From: Rhodococcus pseudokoreensis
GTDB lineage: Bacteria > Actinomycetota > Actinomycetes > Mycobacteriales > Mycobacteriaceae
Length of the DNA stretch: 64,000 nt
Direction of reading: 5' to 3'
Assembly: GCF_017068395.1 (NCBI RefSeq)
Contig: NZ_CP070619.1
Span: 4,774,001-4,838,000, forward strand
Below are positions 42,439 through 50,809 of the stretch, one piece after another. Both the position numbers and the translations under genes were made by a program. Below the pieces are notes generated by a model, which had not been told where the DNA came from, did not search any database, and was given only the letters and a program-made list of their open reading frames with translations. How positions within the stretch are numbered: the first letter of the stretch is position 1; every line of letters begins with the position of its first letter.

Positions 42439-43356
42439 ATGGGAAGCTTGAACAATTCCGTCGCAATCGTGACGGGCGCAGGTCGAGGAATCGGCCGTGA
42501 ACATGCACTGCTGCTGGCGGCAGAGGGCGCCAAGGTCGTCGTCAACGACCTCGGCGGCGGACAGGACGGTACCGGCGCGGCGTCGACCCCCGCTGAGGAG
42601 GTCGCAGCCGAGATCCGCGCGAATGGCGGAGAGGCCGTCGCGAACGGTGACGACGTCGCCGATGCGGCCGGTGCCCAGCGGATCATCGACACCGCCATCG
42701 ACTCGTTCGGCCGCCTCGACGTCGTCATCAACAACGCCGGCATCCTGCGCGACCGGGTTCTCGTCAACATCGACGACGACGACTGGGATCTCGTGGTGCG
42801 GGTCAACCTCCGCGGAACGTTCCTGGTCACCCGCGCTGCCGCGCGGTACTGGCGCGAAGAGAGCAAGGCGGGACGGTCGGTCAACGGCTCGGTGATCAAC
42901 ACCTCCAGTGAGTCGGGGGTCTTCGGCAATCCGGGGCAGGCGAACTACGCCGCCGCCAAGGCCGCCATCGCATCCCTGACGCAGGTCAGCGCGAAAGAGT
43001 TGGAGCGGTACGGAGTTCGGGTCAACGCCATCCTCCCCCAGGCGCGTACGCGCCTGACAGTCAGCGCCTTCGGTGATGCGCTGTCCTCGGACGACGGAAA
43101 GTTCGATCGGTGGGACCCCGCGAATGTCTCCCCGTTCGTCGTCTTCCTGGCGTCGCCGGAATCCGAACTGACGGGCGAGGTCTTCCTCGTCGGTGGCAGC
43201 CGCGTGCAACGGATCAAGCCGTGGGAGAAGGATCCCGCCTGGAAGCTGCAGACGGAAGGGCGTTGGACCGTCTCCGATCTGGCCAAGGCCGTACAGGACG
43301 CCGGAATCCCGTCGGGCCAGAAGTGGACCGCGAACCCGAACGCAGGTAAGAAGTGA
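42439..43356 (+). CDS. Short-chain dehydrogenase, 3-hydroxyacyl-CoA dehydrogenase (MFE-2-like)
   Basis: A 305-residue SDR. NAD-binding TGAGRGIGREHALLLAAEGAKVVVNDLGG, NNAG, catalytic Ser (INTSSESG) and YxxxK (YAAAKAA) are present. The NDLGG motif and the C-terminal extension (VQRIKPWEKDPAWKLQTEGRWTVSDL) are typical of the dehydrogenase part of peroxisomal multifunctional enzyme type 2, which oxidises 3-hydroxyacyl-CoA of branched or sterol side chains. The start has a GAGGAG site; the next gene overlaps its stop. Confidence 0.88.
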   Translation: MGSLNNSVAIVTGAGRGIGREHALLLAAEGAKVVVNDLGGGQDGTGAASTPAEEVAAEIRANGGEAVANGDDVADAAGAQRIIDTAIDSFGRLDVVINNAGILRDRVLVNIDDDDWDLVVRVNLRGTFLVTRAAARYWREESKAGRSVNGSVINTSSESGVFGNPGQANYAAAKAAIASLTQVSAKELERYGVRVNAILPQARTRLTVSAFGDALSSDDGKFDRWDPANVSPFVVFLASPESELTGEVFLVGGSRVQRIKPWEKDPAWKLQTEGRWTVSDLAKAVQDAGIPSGQKWTANPNAGKK

Positions 43357-44579
43357 CCGCCGGCGCCATCCAGTCTGCACCGGAGACGGAAGAGGCTCGG
43401 ATGCCCGAAGCGGTCATCGACGACGCGATGATCGCCTCGATGACCGCGAAGATCGGCGCGCAGTTGCGGATCGATCATTCGGTGAACAACGAGGAGGCAA
43501 CCCGCATCGCGGTGGCGAAGTTCGCCGGCGGCATCGGGGACGTCAACCCCCTCTGGACGGACGCGGACCACGGACGGCGCTCCGACTACGGCGCTCCGGT
43601 TGCTCCGCCCTCGTTCTCGATCGGCTGTTTCTCGGGAATCCAGTTCGGCTGGCCGGGCCTCGGCGCCTTCCACTGCGCGACCCAGATGGACCTCGCCGCA
43701 CCTATCTATTGGAACGACAAGATCAGTTCCACCTGCCGCTACGACGGATTCACCGGCCCGCGGCCCAGCAACTTCGCCGGCAAGATGGTCACCGACTCCT
43801 TCACCAACACCTATGTCAACCAGTTGGGCCAGGATGTCGCCGAAATCCGCTGGCAGGTTGTCAATTACGAACGGGGCGCCGCGCGGAGCAAGAGCAAGAA
43901 GCGCGACATCCAGGTACCCCACCGGTGGACCGTCGAGGAGATCGAAGACGTCGAACGCCGAGTGGTGGCGGAAAGGCCGCGGGGTGAGAATCCTCTGTGG
44001 TGGGAGGACGTCACGATCGGTGATGCGGTCTCGACCATGACGAAGGGCCCGATCGGGCTCACCGACGAGGTCGCGTTCGTGGCCGGTGGCGGCGCACCCA
44101 TTCCGCGGCTGAAGGCGAACGCATCAGCGGCGCACGACTATGCGGCGCACCCTGCGTGGGCGTTCCGTGATCCGGTGACCAAGGCACGTGAGCCGATCTA
44201 CTCGGTTCATTACAACCAGGCCGCGGCGAACGCGATGGGTGTCGCGTACCAGTACGACGTCGGATTCCAGCGTCAATGCTGGCAGATCCTGGCGCTCACG
44301 CACTGGTGCGGCGACAACGCTTGGGTCAAGCACGTGACCGCGGAATACCGAGGGTTCGTCTACCTCGGCGACGTCATCGAACTCGGCGGGACGGTGACGG
44401 GAAAACGCGTCGACGAAGACGGCGAGTACATCGTCGAACTCGATACGTACGCCCGAAACCAGCGGGGAGACAACGTGATGCCGGGAACCGCTGTCGTGGC
44501 GCTGCCGAGCCGCACCATACCGAAGTCGCCGGTCGCGATCCGGGCACGAGCAGGCGAAAGCATTCGCTCTCATGTCTGA
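43353..44579 (+). CDS. Double-hotdog FAS1-type dehydratase/MaoC-like protein
   Basis: A 408-residue protein with two hotdog domains. The N-terminal one (about 45-160) resembles the FAS1-DH region (KFAGGIGDVNPLWTDADHGRRSDYGAPVAPPSFS), with an Asp...His-like dyad replaced in part; the second domain (about 260-390) contains QYDVGFQRQCWQILALTHWCGDNAWVKHVTAEYRGFVYLGDVIELGGTVTGKR. It likely hydrates an enoyl-CoA, complementing the dehydrogenase before it. The GTG at 43353 overlaps the SDR stop, and the next gene overlaps its end. Confidence 0.8.
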   Translation: MTAGAIQSAPETEEARMPEAVIDDAMIASMTAKIGAQLRIDHSVNNEEATRIAVAKFAGGIGDVNPLWTDADHGRRSDYGAPVAPPSFSIGCFSGIQFGWPGLGAFHCATQMDLAAPIYWNDKISSTCRYDGFTGPRPSNFAGKMVTDSFTNTYVNQLGQDVAEIRWQVVNYERGAARSKSKKRDIQVPHRWTVEEIEDVERRVVAERPRGENPLWWEDVTIGDAVSTMTKGPIGLTDEVAFVAGGGAPIPRLKANASAAHDYAAHPAWAFRDPVTKAREPIYSVHYNQAAANAMGVAYQYDVGFQRQCWQILALTHWCGDNAWVKHVTAEYRGFVYLGDVIELGGTVTGKRVDEDGEYIVELDTYARNQRGDNVMPGTAVVALPSRTIPKSPVAIRARAGESIRSHV

Positions 44580-45729
44580 CGTGATGTTCGAAGAGCGTGA
44601 GCAGCTGCGGTCCGCCGTCCGCAGCGTCATCGCACGACACCGGGATGTTCGCGGGTGGCTGGAATCGACCGCGGAGTCGGGGGACGGTTGCGACCTGGGT
44701 CTGTGGCGAACGCTCGCCGAAGAAGTCGGCGTCGCCGGTCTGCTGGTTGCGGAGGATCTCGGCGGCGCCGGCGCACAGGTCGCCGACGCTGCCGCGGTTT
44801 TCGAGGAGGCGGGCCGTGCGTTGTCCCCGGTGCCGCTGTTCTCCACAGTGGGACTGGCCTCGGCGATCCTGCTGGGGTGCGGCGATGCACCAGACGCCCA
44901 ACGGCTGCTGCAGAAGGTCGCCGACGGGGCGGTTGTCGCGACGGTGGCGTTCCACGAGATCGACTCCGGATGGTTCCTGCCTCCCCGCTCGACCGCAGCC
45001 ACGGAGAAGAACGGAGAATGGCACCTCACCGGAGCCAAGGGCTTCGTCGTCGATGCCGCGGCCGCCGACATCATTCTCGTCACCGCCGCTACTCCCACCG
45101 GAACAGGCCTTTTCGCGGTGAACGCCGACGTTTCGGGGCTGCAGAGGCGGACGCTGGAGTCGCTCGATCTGGTGCGCCCACTCGGCGTCGTCGAATTCGA
45201 GGATACTCCGGCGACACTCCTGGCCGTCGGTGACGCTGCGTCGCAGGCCGTCGCCGGTGGACTCGACCTGGCCGTCACCCTGCTCTCAGCGGAGCTGGTG
45301 GGGGCGGGCCAGCAGTGCCTCGACCAGGCCGTTGCCTATGTGAAGCAACGCGTGCAGTTCGATCGCAAGATCGGCAGCTTCCAGGCCATCAAGCACACGC
45401 TCGTCGACGTGCTGCTCGAGCTGGAGATGGCCCGGTCCGCCGCTGATGCCGCAGCATCAGCGGCGGAGAAGTGGCTGCACAGCCCCGGGCCCGAGAATGC
45501 GACCGCATTTGCGATTGCGGCGAGCGTGTCGAAGTCGGTGTGCGCCGACGCATTCATGCACATCGCCGAGGAAACGCTGCACGTCTTCGGTGGGATCGGG
45601 TTCACGTGGGAGCACGACGCACACCTGTACTATCGCCGGGCGAAATTCGGCGAACTGTACCTCGGCACCGCGGATGAGCACCGAGAGCGGGTAGCTCGGT
45701 TGTCCGGGTTGGGAGAGAGGCGTGTCTGA
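44572..45729 (+). CDS. Acyl-CoA dehydrogenase (pair A, second subunit)
   Basis: A 385-residue acyl-CoA dehydrogenase-fold protein. LVAEDLGGAG, EWHLTGAKGFVVDAAAADI, the FAD-contact FDRKIGSFQAIKHTLVD and the terminal HVFGGIGFTWEHDAHLYYRRAK are typical of the 'small' FadE partner in actinobacterial heteromeric dehydrogenases. It overlaps the hotdog gene by eight bases and the hydratase by eight bases. It probably works with the 41095 protein. Confidence 0.86.
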   Translation: MSDVMFEEREQLRSAVRSVIARHRDVRGWLESTAESGDGCDLGLWRTLAEEVGVAGLLVAEDLGGAGAQVADAAAVFEEAGRALSPVPLFSTVGLASAILLGCGDAPDAQRLLQKVADGAVVATVAFHEIDSGWFLPPRSTAATEKNGEWHLTGAKGFVVDAAAADIILVTAATPTGTGLFAVNADVSGLQRRTLESLDLVRPLGVVEFEDTPATLLAVGDAASQAVAGGLDLAVTLLSAELVGAGQQCLDQAVAYVKQRVQFDRKIGSFQAIKHTLVDVLLELEMARSAADAAASAAEKWLHSPGPENATAFAIAASVSKSVCADAFMHIAEETLHVFGGIGFTWEHDAHLYYRRAKFGELYLGTADEHRERVARLSGLGERRV

Positions 45730-46486
45730 CGTTCTGGTCGCCCGCTCCGAGGGGGTCGTGACGCTCACACTGAACCGTCCGCAGCGCAAGAACGCGCTCA
45801 CCGGTGAGCTCGTGGAAGAGGCGATCTCGGCTCTGGAGGAGATCGCCCGAACGCCCGACGACCGTGCGGTCGTGGTCACCGGAGCCGGTGGCGCGTTTTG
45901 CTCCGGCATGGACCTCGGGGCACCGCTGTTGCCGGACGAACTGTCCTTCATGCGCCGGGTGGGTCAGTTGTGCACGCTCCTCCATGACCTGCCGCGACCC
46001 ACCGTCGCGAAGGTTGCCGGACCCGCCATCGGGTTCGGATGCAATTTCGCGCTGTGTTGTGACCTCGTCGTGGCGGCAGACGATGCCGTCTTCGGCGAGA
46101 CCTTCGCCAATCTCGGAATCTCTGCCGACGGCGGGGCATCGTGGTCCCTGCCTCGCCTCATCGGAGTCGCGAAGACGAAGGAGCTCCTGTTCTTCGGGCG
46201 CCAGCTGTCCGGCAAGGAAGCCGCGGAGATCGGGATCGCCAATCGCGCAGTACCCGCCATCGAACTCGATGACTTCGTCCAGGACTGGGCGCAAACATTG
46301 GCGGACGGGCCGACATCAGCGCTGGCGATGATGAAAAGCCTGGTCAATGTGTCGACGGAGTCGTCGTTTCGACAGGCGATCGACCGGGAGGCGCTGGGCC
46401 AGTCGGTCAGCTTCAAAGGCCAGGAGGCGCGGGTCGCCGGCCGCGCCAGGATGAAGAAGCAAGTCCCGAATTTCCGGAACCCGTAA
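45722..46486 (+). CDS. Enoyl-CoA hydratase
   Basis: A 254-residue crotonase-fold enzyme, last intact gene of the P450 operon. Oxyanion-hole segments are FCSGMDLGAPL and GPAIGFGCNFALCCDLVVAADDAVFGETFANLGISADGGASWSLPRLIG, with acidic residues at GETF and ADGG. The GTG at 45722 overlaps the dehydrogenase stop. It should hydrate the product of the preceding dehydrogenase pair. Confidence 0.87.
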   Translation: MSDVLVARSEGVVTLTLNRPQRKNALTGELVEEAISALEEIARTPDDRAVVVTGAGGAFCSGMDLGAPLLPDELSFMRRVGQLCTLLHDLPRPTVAKVAGPAIGFGCNFALCCDLVVAADDAVFGETFANLGISADGGASWSLPRLIGVAKTKELLFFGRQLSGKEAAEIGIANRAVPAIELDDFVQDWAQTLADGPTSALAMMKSLVNVSTESSFRQAIDREALGQSVSFKGQEARVAGRARMKKQVPNFRNP

Positions 46487-46489
46487 TTC

Positions 46490-46968
46490 GACGGTCAGGA
46501 GCCGTATCAGCATGGTGTCGGGTGCGATCAGCGTCAGCTGTCCGATATCGGCCTGAGGACGATCATCGACTTGCGCACCCCCAAAGAGGTGGATCAGCAA
46601 GGTATGTGCTCGTGGTACAAAGGGGCCCGGAAACGTACGCAATGCCGCTCGTGGCGTGGGAGACCCTGCCGACGAGATCCCAGTCGGAGGGATGGCGTAC
46701 CCCTGAACCGATGATCGACGCGTACCGTGCCATGTTTGCCGAGGGCAGCGAGATGATCGCGGCGGTGTTGACCCTTCTCGCCACCGACGCGGGAATGGCC
46801 ACGATCGTCAAAGACGAAGAATCGATGGTGTACACGCCGCCCGAGGTAATGCTCGGGTTCCTCGACGCGTTCCGCGGCGATCACGGATCCTTCGACGACT
46901 TCGTCGAGTCGATCGGGCGGGGTGCCGAGGTTGCCCGGATCCGGCAGTTGCTCACAGCCGGTGGCTGA
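46490..46968 (+). pseudogene. Degenerate tyrosine/serine phosphatase (PtpB-like) without its P-loop
   Basis: A 5' part in one frame reads QRQLSDIGLRTIIDLRTPKEVDQQGM, the N-terminal signature of MptpB-like protein phosphatases. The continuation is in another frame (PLVAWE...YRAMFAEGSEMIAAVLTLLATDAG) and then jumps to the C-terminal family segment VYTPPEVMLGFLDAFRGDHGSFDDFVESIGRG. The catalytic HCxxGxDRTG loop that should lie between is absent. A frameshift near 46600-46640 plus an internal deletion mark it as a relic. Confidence 0.7.
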
Positions 46969-46983
46969 CCTCGGAGCCCTGCG

Positions 46984-47448
46984 CTACCGTCGCGGGCCAG
47001 TGAATGCGTCCTGCTGCCAGCGTTGTTCGCGCTCGAGTTGGTGCCGCACGTATTTTCGCGCCGCCTGACGGGTGGGGTGTGATTCATCGGGTATGGCGTC
47101 GATGACGGCGGTCAATGCGGCGCGAATGCGGATCGCATCGTCCTGAAGCTCCGCCAGGTCGGGGTGACGCGGTGCGGGGGATTGGTCGAGCGCTGCGGTG
47201 AGGGATGCGTGGACGTCTGCGGGCTGATCCTGTCGGTCCAGGGCCGTCGCGAGGATCCTGCGCAACTCGTCGTTGCCGGCGTGGAGGGCCGGAATTTCTT
47301 CGGATGCGCGAACTCGCACCGAGCGCAGCATCTGGGCCACGGTCTTGCACACACTCGCGGCGTACTCGTCGTGCACGTGCGGAGCGATGTCGGTCTCGAC
47401 GGCGTCGATGATCGAGGCGAGAACCACATCCGTGGTGGGATAGATCAT
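46984..47448 (-). CDS. 154-residue helical protein, cassette 2 (conserved hypothetical)
   Basis: A 154-residue helical, charged protein (DVVLASIIDAVETDIAPHVHDEYAASVCKTVAQMLRSVRVRASEEI...QAARKYVRHQLEREQRWQ). It matches the 26814-27278 protein in exact length, general pattern (N-terminal helix ending near P-x-(x)-x-DE-(Y/H)A, then long helices) and gene order, though direct identity is low by eye. ATG 47448 overlaps the kinase stop (ATGA). It is the last gene of cassette 2. Confidence 0.7.
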   Translation of the reverse strand: MIYPTTDVVLASIIDAVETDIAPHVHDEYAASVCKTVAQMLRSVRVRASEEIPALHAGNDELRRILATALDRQDQPADVHASLTAALDQSPAPRHPDLAELQDDAIRIRAALTAVIDAIPDESHPTRQAARKYVRHQLEREQRWQQDAFTGPRR

Positions 47449-48518
47449 TGCGAAGACCTCACTTTTCCGGGCGCGCTGCCGAACGTGGCGGCCAAACGCA
47501 CTTCACTGTGGAATCCGATCTCGGCGGCGTTCCACACGAACCGCAACGGGGGCCGCTGTTGACGTCGGACCTGGGCGGCCGCGTGGTGTGTGTACAGAAA
47601 CTGCAGCAGCCCGTACAGGTCTCGGTAATAATCGATCCGCTCGACGGTGACCTCGATGCCGGTGCGGGCGTGGTAGTAGGCCAGCGCCTCGGGAAGACCC
47701 CAGAGGCGCCGTCCGTGCCGTTCGATTTCGGGGATCATTTCCTGAATCTGGGCGAAGTCGTACGCCGGATCACCGAGCGCGGCGAGTTCCCAGTCGGACA
47801 TCGCCACGATGCGCCCGTCCGACCAGACCTCCTCGCCGTGACCGTTGGTTCCCTTGCACAGCGTGATGTGCGGGCAGTCCTTCGGCGCCACCTGTAGAAG
47901 GCGAGCGACGCCTTCGGCAAGCGCCGGGCTCGGCTCGAACTGAAATTGAGCCAGCTGAGCCAGGTTTGCGCGAATCAGGTTCTCCGCGCAATCCGCCGGA
48001 GAGGCCGGTACCGCGAAGATGTCGCCGAACCCGAGACCTTTCCAGTCGGCGGTGTGCACGAGTGCGAGCTTGTCGAGATGTTCCTTCGACGCGGCAATTC
48101 GGACGTCGTCGTAGGCCTCGTCGGTGTTGCCGATGAAGGGTAGCCTCCAGTCGCCGGAGACGTGCGAGCGAACGTACGCAGGTCTCGCGTCCGGGCACCA
48201 CTCGGCGTCGTCTTCGAACCACAGCGCCGTTGACGTGGGAATTTCCGAATCACGCAGAAGCCGGTAGACGTCGTACTCGGTCTGCAGCGGGGTCGGGATG
48301 ACACTCCCACTGGCGTGGTCGCGCCGGACGATGAACTGCCGCGGTGTCCATACTCCGGCAGTGCATACGGTGCCGGCCGCCGACCATGTTTCGCGCGACA
48401 CACCCCGCGAAAGCCGCTCGACCGAGTCGATTCGAATATCGGTCGCCTGCGGATCGATCTTGGCGAGTCGTTCGCGGAACCACCGCTCGACGAAGTCGAT
48501 TTCCCCGAGTTGTGCCAT
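47445..48518 (-). CDS. APH-type phosphotransferase fold protein, cassette 2 (probable pseudokinase)
   Basis: A 357-residue APH-fold protein. The Mg-binding segment AMSDWELAALGDPAYDFAQ is intact, but the catalytic loop that should read HGDxxxxN is ITLCKGTNGHGEEVW, with His and the base Asp replaced. It may have lost phosphotransfer or use another chemistry, perhaps as a binding or regulatory subunit. ATG 48518 overlaps the lipocalin-like stop (ATGA) and its own stop overlaps the helical protein start. The intact relative in cassette 1 makes this loss noticeable. Confidence 0.78.
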   Translation of the reverse strand: MAQLGEIDFVERWFRERLAKIDPQATDIRIDSVERLSRGVSRETWSAAGTVCTAGVWTPRQFIVRRDHASGSVIPTPLQTEYDVYRLLRDSEIPTSTALWFEDDAEWCPDARPAYVRSHVSGDWRLPFIGNTDEAYDDVRIAASKEHLDKLALVHTADWKGLGFGDIFAVPASPADCAENLIRANLAQLAQFQFEPSPALAEGVARLLQVAPKDCPHITLCKGTNGHGEEVWSDGRIVAMSDWELAALGDPAYDFAQIQEMIPEIERHGRRLWGLPEALAYYHARTGIEVTVERIDYYRDLYGLLQFLYTHHAAAQVRRQQRPPLRFVWNAAEIGFHSEVRLAATFGSAPGKVRSSQ

Positions 48519-49687
48519 CACTGCAACCCGTACGGGGAGAAGGGGCCGTCGAGGAACAATTCGGTATGCCCGGCGCCGACCCATCGGCGACCATCGGGGG
48601 CGATCGTGGTCACCCGAGACAGGTATTCCTTGCCGTGCAGATTGCGGTAGACGGTGCCGTCATACATCGTGTGATCGAAAGGTTGCTTCGCGAAATCGAA
48701 TTCGTCCCACTCCACACTGACCCCGGGACCGTGGTAGGTGCGCATCGACCCGCCGTCCTTCCAGCTGCCGGCCTGGTAACCGATGGTGGCGGTGACCCAT
48801 GGCGGTGACACCGGCTCGACGTGCTGCACCCACTTCCCTCCGTCGGCATCGTGCAGGGTGACCGTCCCGGCTCGCAACAGCTTCGTGCCGGGTACGAGTT
48901 CGAGTTCGTGTGAGCCACCAACTAGATCGACGGTCTCCTTGTCCCATCCGATGTGAAGCCTGCCTTCGAAGGGAGTGCCGAATGTGTCGTTCATCGGTAC
49001 CTGCTTGCCGTCGGGTGATTCGTGGATGGCGTAGAACCCCGACAGCTCATCCGAACCGAACAGGGTCCAGAATCGCAGGGCGCGAGAGATGCCCTCCGCC
49101 TCCCGTGGTGGAAGGAACCGCGGGTTCGGTGCAAGCGGGGGACGCTCGTGGTAAAGCCCCCAGGAATGGTCCCGACTGCCGTACCAATGCGCCGGGTCCA
49201 CGTCGATTCGCTCACCGTCGATGTCGATCCATCCTCGCGCCGTTCCTGCCTGCGAGTATCTCGTCTGGTCCGTGGTCGGCCGCCCGCGATTGGTTGCCAG
49301 ATGGTGCGCCTCCTCGTACGCCGGCGAGGTACCCAGCCAATGCAGGTCGAATCGGATGCCGGAGGGGTTGTCGTCGAGGATGAGACGAATGTCGCGGTAG
49401 GGCTCGACGACCTCGATGCGATAAGGGCCTACGGCGGTGTCGCACAGTTCGCGCCAGGTCCGGCTGAACCGGACGGTCCTTTGCACTCCATTGCGAATGA
49501 AGCCGACGTATCCACCGACGATGTCGGTGTTGGGATTGATTCGCAGACCCTGGAAGCAGACGATCCCCTTGTCGGCGGAGAACACACTGAAGAAGTAACC
49601 GTCGTCGAATCCGGGGTCCGTGTTGGACACTACGGACAGCGGGTGGGACGTCTGGTGGACGGGAAGTTCGTCGTACGGGCTGAGCAT
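48518..49687 (-). CDS. Lipocalin/CrtC-like protein, cassette 2 (DUF7064/DUF7065 type)
   Basis: A 389-residue beta-rich cytosolic protein, paralogue of the 28321-29466 product. Shared signatures include DNPSGIRFDLHWLGTSPAYEEAHH and PAHWYGSRDHSWGLYH. Both lack signal peptides. ATG 49687 has AAAGGAAG upstream and is preferred to the in-frame start at 49732. A site like the recurrent AT-rich motif lies about 240 bases upstream. Ligand binding or hydration of a hydrophobic substrate is plausible from fold relatives. Confidence 0.68.
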   Translation of the reverse strand: MLSPYDELPVHQTSHPLSVVSNTDPGFDDGYFFSVFSADKGIVCFQGLRINPNTDIVGGYVGFIRNGVQRTVRFSRTWRELCDTAVGPYRIEVVEPYRDIRLILDDNPSGIRFDLHWLGTSPAYEEAHHLATNRGRPTTDQTRYSQAGTARGWIDIDGERIDVDPAHWYGSRDHSWGLYHERPPLAPNPRFLPPREAEGISRALRFWTLFGSDELSGFYAIHESPDGKQVPMNDTFGTPFEGRLHIGWDKETVDLVGGSHELELVPGTKLLRAGTVTLHDADGGKWVQHVEPVSPPWVTATIGYQAGSWKDGGSMRTYHGPGVSVEWDEFDFAKQPFDHTMYDGTVYRNLHGKEYLSRVTTIAPDGRRWVGAGHTELFLDGPFSPYGLQ

Positions 49688-49923
49688 GGTCTTCCTTTCG
49701 CGCGACGGGGCTCCGCACAGGCTGCACGCCAAATGCGGGATGTCGTGCTGTCAGCGGCGTGCTCGGGTTCTGCCGCCGATGCGGCTGCGCCGAACTCCTG
49801 GGGGTTGCAGGCGTCGAAGCCATGAGTGTGCGCCGAGTCGGTATCTACCGGAATCACGGTGCGCCGCACCGCGGACCGGCAACTCGTCCTTCGAATGCCG
49901 GACGCATCCGGCGTCGCTAATTG

Positions 49924-49940
49924 TCTATTTGACGATTATC
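49924..49940 (+). promoter_or_regulatory. Recurrent AT-rich motif, site 5 (cassette 2 upstream region)
   Basis: TCTATTTGACGATTATC resembles the motif core with one extra T. It lies in the 320-base gap between cassette 2 and the NTF2-like gene; a second dyad CGAT-N6-ATCG partly overlaps it. No gene is seen in the gap (49688-50006). Confidence 0.4.
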
Positions 49941-50006
49941 GTATCGTAGTGTGAGTCGTCTCACCAGAGCAGTTGTCGAAGGTGTGCCTCGGGCGGCCGC
50001 GAGGGC

Positions 50007-50567
50007 TCAGGCGCGGTCGACGGGGCCGAGGTGATCGAGTTCGCCCGCGCCGAGCGGCCGCACGATTCGGGGCGCTTCGCCTGCATACATGTCTTCACCC
50101 AGGATCAGCCCGTCAGCGCTGATCGGCCAGACGATCAGCGCCTGGTACTCCACGAGAAACCACGTGCTCGCATCGTCCTGTAGACCGTCGTGGCCACGAG
50201 CGGTCAGCATGGCGCCCGAATATGCGTGGCGGAAGATGCCCTCGGTGAGGACTGTGTCGTCGTCCACCATGACCCGGGAAATCTCGAACTCGAGCCGGTT
50301 CTTCCCGATCTCGATCGCCGCCCGGTAGAAGTTCGCCACCTCGTCATAACCCTGCGGTCCCACGCTCGCCGAGGCGCCCCAGACCTGATACCGCGGTTCT
50401 GCCACAAGGGTCGCCATCAGTGTGGGCACATCGCCTCGAACTTCGGCCTCCACATGCCGTGCCACGACCTCCAGATTCGCGCGTAGCCGCGGGTTCTGCT
50501 CTGCGGCCGCGCGATCTGCGAGGAGTTGCCACGTCTCGGCGGCCTGTGGGCTCAATGGGGTGATCAT
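50007..50567 (-). CDS. NTF2-like/SnoaL family protein
   Basis: A 186-residue NTF2-fold protein (HVEAEVRGDVPTLMATLVAEPRYQVWG, YRAAIEIGKNRLEFEISRVMVDDDTVLTEGIFRHAYSG, FLVEYQALIVWPISADGLILGEDMYAG). Members act in small-molecule catabolism as hydratases, isomerases or dehydratases. It precedes cassette 2 on the same strand with a 320-base gap. Its promoter region faces the SDR gene and contains site 6 of the recurrent motif. Reaction unknown. Confidence 0.77.
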   Translation of the reverse strand: MITPLSPQAAETWQLLADRAAAEQNPRLRANLEVVARHVEAEVRGDVPTLMATLVAEPRYQVWGASASVGPQGYDEVANFYRAAIEIGKNRLEFEISRVMVDDDTVLTEGIFRHAYSGAMLTARGHDGLQDDASTWFLVEYQALIVWPISADGLILGEDMYAGEAPRIVRPLGAGELDHLGPVDRA

Positions 50568-50731
50568 CCGGTCACCTCTCGTAGTGGGTGGTTCCAGTAG
50601 AACTCAGATCAACGATGTCGTAAAGGTTTATCGTGCCGACCGTCGAGCGAGTCGCCGGCAATTGTCTCCGCGGCCATTGCCACGGGGGTGCCGGAGTGTC
50701 AGACTGGCATAAGCGCAATAGTCGCGCAATG

Positions 50732-50750
50732 CACTATCTATCAATAGACT
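50732..50750 (-). promoter_or_regulatory. Recurrent AT-rich motif, site 6 (NTF2-like/SDR divergent promoter)
   Basis: On the minus strand AGTCTATTGATAGATAGTG aligns with site 8 (TCTATTGTTAGATAATC) at nearly every position; its core CTATTGATAG is a near-perfect dyad. A flanking ATAGT/ACTAT pair at about 50719-50737 adds symmetry. Confidence 0.6.
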
Positions 50751-50809
50751 GTTGTTGCGGACGGCTCGTTCGCGACGAGCTGACCATTTTCTTCAGAGAG
50801 GTGTGGCGA

